Positions 13,727 through 17,267 of a stretch of DNA of 17,267 nucleotides are shown in pieces; position 1 is the stretch's first letter; every line of letters starts with the position of its first letter. Origin of the DNA: an uncultured Asticcacaulis sp. (GTDB taxonomy: Bacteria > Pseudomonadota > Alphaproteobacteria > Caulobacterales > Caulobacteraceae); NCBI GenBank assembly GCA_946480525.1, contig CAMLLA010000030.1, forward strand, positions 1-17,267. The letters are read 5' to 3'. The translations under genes and the position numbers were made by a program. The notes under the pieces were generated by a model that was given only the letters and a program-made list of their open reading frames with translations, had not been told where the DNA came from and did no database searches.

Positions 13727-14641
13727 ATGAAGCTGCCGTTCGACTTTGCGTTCGAAGGGTTTCGCATCATCCGGGAAAAGCCTTCCTTGTTGCTGCCCTG
13801 GGGACTCCTGACGCTTGTGGGTTTCGGCGCCACCGCCGTCATCACCTCTCTGGCGGCCCCGGTTATGGCGGACCTTCAGCGGGCCATGTCCACAAATGAT
13901 ATGGCCGATATTGTTGCCGCCGCCGTCAAGCTGATCGTTGTTTATGCGCCGGTGGCGACGATCAATCTGGTTATCCAGGCTGTGACCTGTTGTGCCGTTT
14001 TCCGCGTCGTGCTTGGGCGACCGCTGCCGTCGTTTGGCGGCTTGCGTTTCGGCAGGGATGAACTGAGGCAGATCGCGGTGAGCATCCTGTTCCTCTTGCT
14101 TGCCTTCGTGATCTATGTTGCCTTTGTCGTTGCCGGCCAGATCCTCGCTGTCGGTATGGTGCTTCTGCTGGGCGGGCCTTCGACGCCAGCAGGGATGGTC
14201 AGCATCTTCGTCGTCGTGCTGGTTGTTCTGTTGGCCGTCTTTTACGTTCTTTCGCGTTTGACGCTCTGTTCCGTCCAGAGCTTCGATCAGGGGCGGATCA
14301 ACATCTTCGGATCTTGGGCGTTGACCAAGGGCAATGCAGGCATGTTAATGCTGGGCTACTTCGTGGCCTTGCTCGCGGCTTCGCTGGTGTTGTTCCTCTG
14401 CATTGCCGCGTTTGCCGCGATCGTCATAGCCATCTCGGGTGGCGATGCTTCGGCCTTGGAGCGCATGCAGGAATCGGCGACACTGGGTGTTCAGGGATTG
14501 GGCAATCCAGTGATGATCGCCTACCTGATTGTGGTCAACGGTCTGGTGGTGCCCTTGCTGATGGCTATCAGTTTCGGTGCGCCGGCCGCGGCCTACAGGC
14601 GTCTCGTCATCAGCGGCGCAGCCGTTGAAAGCCTGTTCTGA
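13727..14641 (+). CDS. Six-span membrane protein, second tandem paralog
   Basis: A 304-aa membrane protein, unknown function. It begins MKLPFDFAFEGFRIIREKP, then a first helix LLLPWGLLTLVGFGATAVI. Family marks shared with both neighbours are LPSFGGLRFGRDELR before helix 3, GRINIFGSWALTKGNAGML before helix 5, and GAPAAAYRRLV near the end. A two-cysteine TCCAVFR lies at the end of helix 2. The frame is open upstream to 13673, overlapping the preceding gene, but the ATG at 13727-13729 has GAGG 6 bases before it and aligns with the N-terminus of the third copy. The gap to the previous stop is 31 bp, so the genes are probably in one operon. Confidence 0.88.
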   Translation: MKLPFDFAFEGFRIIREKPSLLLPWGLLTLVGFGATAVITSLAAPVMADLQRAMSTNDMADIVAAAVKLIVVYAPVATINLVIQAVTCCAVFRVVLGRPLPSFGGLRFGRDELRQIAVSILFLLLAFVIYVAFVVAGQILAVGMVLLLGGPSTPAGMVSIFVVVLVVLLAVFYVLSRLTLCSVQSFDQGRINIFGSWALTKGNAGMLMLGYFVALLAASLVLFLCIAAFAAIVIAISGGDASALERMQESATLGVQGLGNPVMIAYLIVVNGLVVPLLMAISFGAPAAAYRRLVISGAAVESLF

Positions 14642-14671
14642 CGGTTCGATATAAAAGGGATAATGGACCGG

Positions 14672-15511
14672 ATGGACCTGCGTTTGAACTTTGCATTGGA
14701 GGGGTTTCGCCTCCTGAGGGCGCGGCCCCAACTGCTGGCCTTCTGGGGAGCGGTCTCGCTGTTTGGCTGTGGTATCTGCCAGTTGCTGATGGTCGCGATT
14801 GCAGGCCCCTATTACAACGATATCTTGGCGCTGCAGACCAAGCCGGGCGACATGGCGCTCATGGCCAAGGTCATGCCGCCCGTTTTCAGCGCGCTTGCAG
14901 CTTCGACGCCGGTCTATCTGCTCACGACAGCCATATTGATCTGCGCCATCTGTCGCGCCGGCCTTGAGACCGAAAACGACCGGTTGGGCTTCCTGAGGTT
15001 TGGCCTGAAAGAGCTGCGTGTACTCGTCGTTCTGATCATTATGCTTTTTCTGTCGCTAATGACTCTGATGGCGTCGGGATTGGTCCTGGGCATTTTCGGT
15101 CTGGGGCAGCAGCAAACCCTGGTGATGGTGCTGAGCGGCGCGGCGATTGCCTGGCTGCAGCTGAGATTGTCGCTGAATCTCGTACAGAGTTTCGCGACAA
15201 ATCGTGTGGACGTCTTCGGCAGTTTCCAGCTCACGCGTGGCCGGTCGCTTCCTTTGCTGGGGGGATACTTGCTGGCCTACGCTCTGGCCACGGTCGTCTG
15301 GTACCTGGCGATGACGATCATGAAGGGCGTCCTTGTACTCGTGTTTGGCCTGCAACAGGGCGCGGCTGACCCCGATATGAGCAGTCTGGCGGCATTTCTG
15401 ACGCCGCAGGAAATTGTCCTGTACGTGATGTTATTTGGTATCTTCTGGCCGCAGATCATGGTGATCATCCATGCGCCGGCGGTCGCGGCTTACCGCGAAT
15501 TGAAAGCCTGA
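14672..15511 (+). CDS. Six-span membrane protein, third tandem paralog
   Basis: A 279-aa membrane protein, unknown function, beginning MDLRLNFALEGFRLLRARP and clearly related to the second copy (MKLPFDFAFEGFRIIREKP). Shared loops: LGFLRFGLKELRVL before helix 3, NRVDVFGSFQLTRGRSLPLL before helix 5, and HAPAVAAYRELK at the very C-terminus. I took the ATG at 14672 because it aligns with the second copy; an in-frame ATG three codons earlier (14663) is an equal alternative on ribosome-binding-site grounds (AAGGGA at 14655-14660 is too near one and a little far from the other). It ends tail to tail with the carbonic anhydrase gene, leaving 45 bp with no clear terminator. Confidence 0.87.
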   Translation: MDLRLNFALEGFRLLRARPQLLAFWGAVSLFGCGICQLLMVAIAGPYYNDILALQTKPGDMALMAKVMPPVFSALAASTPVYLLTTAILICAICRAGLETENDRLGFLRFGLKELRVLVVLIIMLFLSLMTLMASGLVLGIFGLGQQQTLVMVLSGAAIAWLQLRLSLNLVQSFATNRVDVFGSFQLTRGRSLPLLGGYLLAYALATVVWYLAMTIMKGVLVLVFGLQQGAADPDMSSLAAFLTPQEIVLYVMLFGIFWPQIMVIIHAPAVAAYRELKA

Positions 15512-15556
15512 TTCCAAGCAATACGCCAAAAGTGTGCAGCGGTTCCTGGCTACAGT

Positions 15557-16396
15557 CTAGCTGCCGGTGACGTGCAAAAAGTCGCGTTCGTTGCGAGCTT
15601 GGATGGGACGCGAGTTTGGTCCGACCAGACGCTCAAAAGCGTCGGCCTGTTCGGCGCTGACGCTGAGCGGCGACGAATAGACCATCCAGGTCACGCCTTC
15701 CTTGCATGGCGGCGTCGTCAGCGACCCAGAGTAGACGTAGAAGTCCTCGGTCGCCGGCATCAGGTCCTGGGGATTGATCAGCAGGTCCGCCAAGGGCACC
15801 GGCTTGCCGGCATCGGTCGGAAGATAGGTCCAAAGCGAGCCCAGCATGGGATCTGCCGCGCCGATGTCGGACAGCACGCCGATCACCAAAAGGTCGCCCT
15901 TGTCGTTCTGGTGGACGAAGTGCGTCTCCAGGACGGCGCGGTGGCCGTTGATGGCGTGTTCGCTGGGGGAATGGAAGTGAAACTGCTTGAGCTTATACGG
16001 CACGCCATCGACCGTTATTCCGCCGGCATCGGTCAGGGCGATCTGAATCGTGTGCCCGTTGTTCTGTATCGTTGCCGCTGACGGTTGATAATTGAATATC
16101 ACCTTGGCTGACCGTTGTTTAGTAATCCCGGCAATGTCGATCGGCGACTGGCGGTGACCGGACTTGCACACGGCATTCTCGCCACCGAGTTCGGCCCAAT
16201 GGTCGGGACCTTCCTTGCCTTCATAGGTCCAGTGATGCAGCGTTGCCGGCACAACTCCGCCATGTTCGCCGCCGTGCGCCGCCTCACCATGCCCGTCGCC
16301 GTGTCCCTTGTCCTTGGATGAACAACCGGACAGGGCCAGCGCCACCAGACCGGCGGCCAGACACAGAGCGGGGAGGGAAGGCGATATTTGTCTCAT
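15557..16396 (-). CDS. Alpha-class carbonic anhydrase, predicted lipoprotein
   Basis: A 279-aa enzyme interconverting CO2 and bicarbonate outside the cytoplasm. Residues 1-24 are a signal peptide with lipobox LSGC (Cys25), so it should be anchored to a membrane facing the periplasm. Next comes a histidine/glycine-rich linker (32-47, HGDGHGEAAHGGEHGG), then the alpha-CA domain: RQSPIDI (82-88), NNGH with proton-shuttle His115, zinc ligands His140 and His142 in QFHFHSPSEH and His159 in ETHFVHQN, gatekeeper Glu146 and Thr227 in GSLTTPPC. Cys77 and Cys231 could form the disulphide usual in secreted bacterial alpha-CAs. All catalytic residues are present, so it should be active. It lies between uvrA (upstream, same strand) and the membrane-protein triplet, and a TTAA-rich palindrome lies just upstream of its start. 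Confidence 0.95.
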   Translation of the reverse strand: MRQISPSLPALCLAAGLVALALSGCSSKDKGHGDGHGEAAHGGEHGGVVPATLHHWTYEGKEGPDHWAELGGENAVCKSGHRQSPIDIAGITKQRSAKVIFNYQPSAATIQNNGHTIQIALTDAGGITVDGVPYKLKQFHFHSPSEHAINGHRAVLETHFVHQNDKGDLLVIGVLSDIGAADPMLGSLWTYLPTDAGKPVPLADLLINPQDLMPATEDFYVYSGSLTTPPCKEGVTWMVYSSPLSVSAEQADAFERLVGPNSRPIQARNERDFLHVTGS

Positions 16397-16416
16397 ACCG
16401 CACCTTCGCCCGAAAT

Positions 16417-16444
16417 GGTTAAGGCTCTTTAAAGCGCGTTAACC
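16417..16444. promoter_or_regulatory. 28-bp near-palindrome (GGTTAA ... TTAACC) upstream of carbonic anhydrase
   Basis: Comparing the stretch with its reverse complement gives 24 of 28 identical positions, centred on a CTTTAAAG core and ending in GGTTAA and TTAACC. It starts 21 bp before the carbonic anhydrase ATG. In each direction it contains a TTAA-N7-TTAAC-like arrangement with one mismatch, similar to the CtrA box of Caulobacter, so it could be a CtrA or other dimeric-regulator operator. Confidence 0.5.
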
Positions 16445-16461
16445 ATGCCATTCGGGGTAGG

Positions 16462-16504
16462 GCGCGCAATCCAAAAACCGGCGCCCACTTTTTGGATTGC
16501 GCGC
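16462..16504. terminator. Long hairpin after uvrA
   Basis: Perfect 16-bp arms (GCGCGCAATCCAAAAA at 16462-16477, its complement at 16489-16504) flank an 11-nt loop, 9 bases beyond the uvrA stop on the minus strand. The A/T runs sit at the inner ends of the stem rather than after it, so it is not a standard intrinsic terminator, but it is well placed to close the uvrA transcript. Confidence 0.6.
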
Positions 16505-16513
16505 TTGTGAATC

Positions 16514-17267
16514 TTACTGCGCGGGTTCCAGATGGCGTTGGCGGTGCTTGGCCAACATCTGCTTGAGATACTTGCCGGTCCACGACTTTGCATTCTCCGC
16601 CACCTGTTCGGGCGTGCCCGAGGCCACGATCTCGCCGCCGCCGTCGCCGCCTTCCGGGCCGAAATCGAGCAGCCAGTCCGCCGTCTTGATGACGTCGAGA
16701 TTGTGCTCGATGACGACGACCGTATTGCCGTTGTCGGTCAGCTCATGCAGCACTTCAAGGAGCTTGCGCGTGTCCTCGAAATGCAGGCCGGTCGTCGGCT
16801 CATCCAGGATATAAAGCGTCTTGCCGGTGGCGCGTTTGGACAGCTCCTTCGACAGCTTGACGCGCTGCGCTTCACCGCCTGACAGGGTCGTCGCCTGCTG
16901 GCCGATCTTGATATAGCCCAGGCCAACGCGTTCCAGCGTTTTCATCTTGTCGCGGATCGACGGCACGGCCTTGAACAATTCTGCGCCTTCCTCGACCGTC
17001 ATGTCCAGAACGTCGGCGATCGAATGACCCTTGAAGACGATGTCGAGCGTTTCGCGGTTATAGCGCTTGCCGTGACAGACGTCGCAGGTGACGTAGACGT
17101 CGGGCAGGAAGTGCATCTCGATCTTGAGGAGGCCGTCGCCCTTGCACGCCTCGCAGCGGCCGCCCTTGACGTTGAAGCTGAAGCGGCCGGGCTTGTAGCC
17201 GCGCGCCTGCGATTCCGGCAGGCCGGCGAACCAGTCGCGGATCTGGGTGAAGGCGCCGGTGTAGGTC
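16514..17267 (-). CDS. uvrA: Excinuclease ABC subunit A, C-terminal 250 residues (5' end outside window)
   Basis: UvrA is the damage-recognition ATPase of nucleotide excision repair; it loads UvrB onto damaged DNA. The frame is open from base 17266 on the minus strand to the stop at 16514-16516, so the N-terminal three quarters lie beyond the window. Visible parts: [17 protein letters not shown] and [12 protein letters not shown], the second zinc finger (CxxC ... CxxC); the ABC signature [17 protein letters not shown]; Walker [16 protein letters not shown]; and the switch histidine in [16 protein letters not shown]. The C-terminus ends HLEPAQ. Everything seen is canonical. The methionine that could start a shorter frame (17116) is internal to the zinc finger and not a real start. 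Confidence 0.97.
   Translation of the reverse strand, partial: TYTGAFTQIRDWFAGLPESQARGYKPGRFSFNVKGGRCEACKGDGLLKIEMHFLPDVYVTCDVCHGKRYNRETLDIVFKGHSIADVLDMTVEEGAELFKAVPSIRDKMKTLERVGLGYIKIGQQATTLSGGEAQRVKLSKELSKRATGKTLYILDEPTTGLHFEDTRKLLEVLHELTDNGNTVVVIEHNLDVIKTADWLLDFGPEGGDGGGEIVASGTPEQVAENAKSWTGKYLKQMLAKHRQRHLEPAQ

Overview
The window looks like core chromosome of a Caulobacterales alphaproteobacterium. The high-GC coding, the order tatC - serS - surE - pcm - LysM/LytM lipoprotein - yajC - secDF - squalene-synthase-like gene, and the folate-type TrmFO all fit. Asticcacaulis is my best guess at genus, but that is an inference from gene style, not a measured identity. No phage, transposase, CRISPR array, rRNA or tRNA gene was seen.

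Layout. Bases 1-3669 (+) hold the end of tatC, then serS, then overlapping surE and pcm: protein export, tRNA charging, nucleotide phosphatase and protein repair. A long hairpin-forming intergenic repeat separates serS from surE. Bases 3674-5156 (-) hold a four-gene unit: two small related membrane proteins, an ECF-type sigma factor and a small two-helix membrane protein translationally coupled to it. This unit sits between pcm and the LysM/LytM gene, which are normally neighbours in the surE-pcm-nlpD arrangement. Bases 5417-10454 (+) hold a LysM/LytM lipoprotein with a degenerate active site (a probable amidase activator of the NlpD/DipM kind), yajC, a fused secDF, and an NDUFAF6/squalene-synthase-like gene that overlaps the secDF stop codon.

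Bases 10463-12650 (-) hold a DUF1353-like lipoprotein and trmFO. Bases 12862-15511 (+) hold three tandem, diverged copies of one multi-spanning membrane protein of unknown function. Bases 15557-16396 (-) encode a periplasmic alpha-carbonic anhydrase lipoprotein, preceded by a 28-bp near-palindrome rich in TTAA. The window ends inside uvrA (-), with only the C-terminal 250 residues present.

How they work together. Most genes serve the envelope: Tat and Sec export, division peptidoglycan remodelling, outer-membrane or periplasmic lipoproteins, and inner-membrane proteins. The least explained parts are the sigma/membrane-protein unit, the triplicated membrane proteins, a roughly 55-residue AT-rich in-frame insertion in serS, and several regulatory-looking dyads. 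I see no strong evidence for a wholly new system; the sigma unit and the triplet are the best candidates for undescribed biology.
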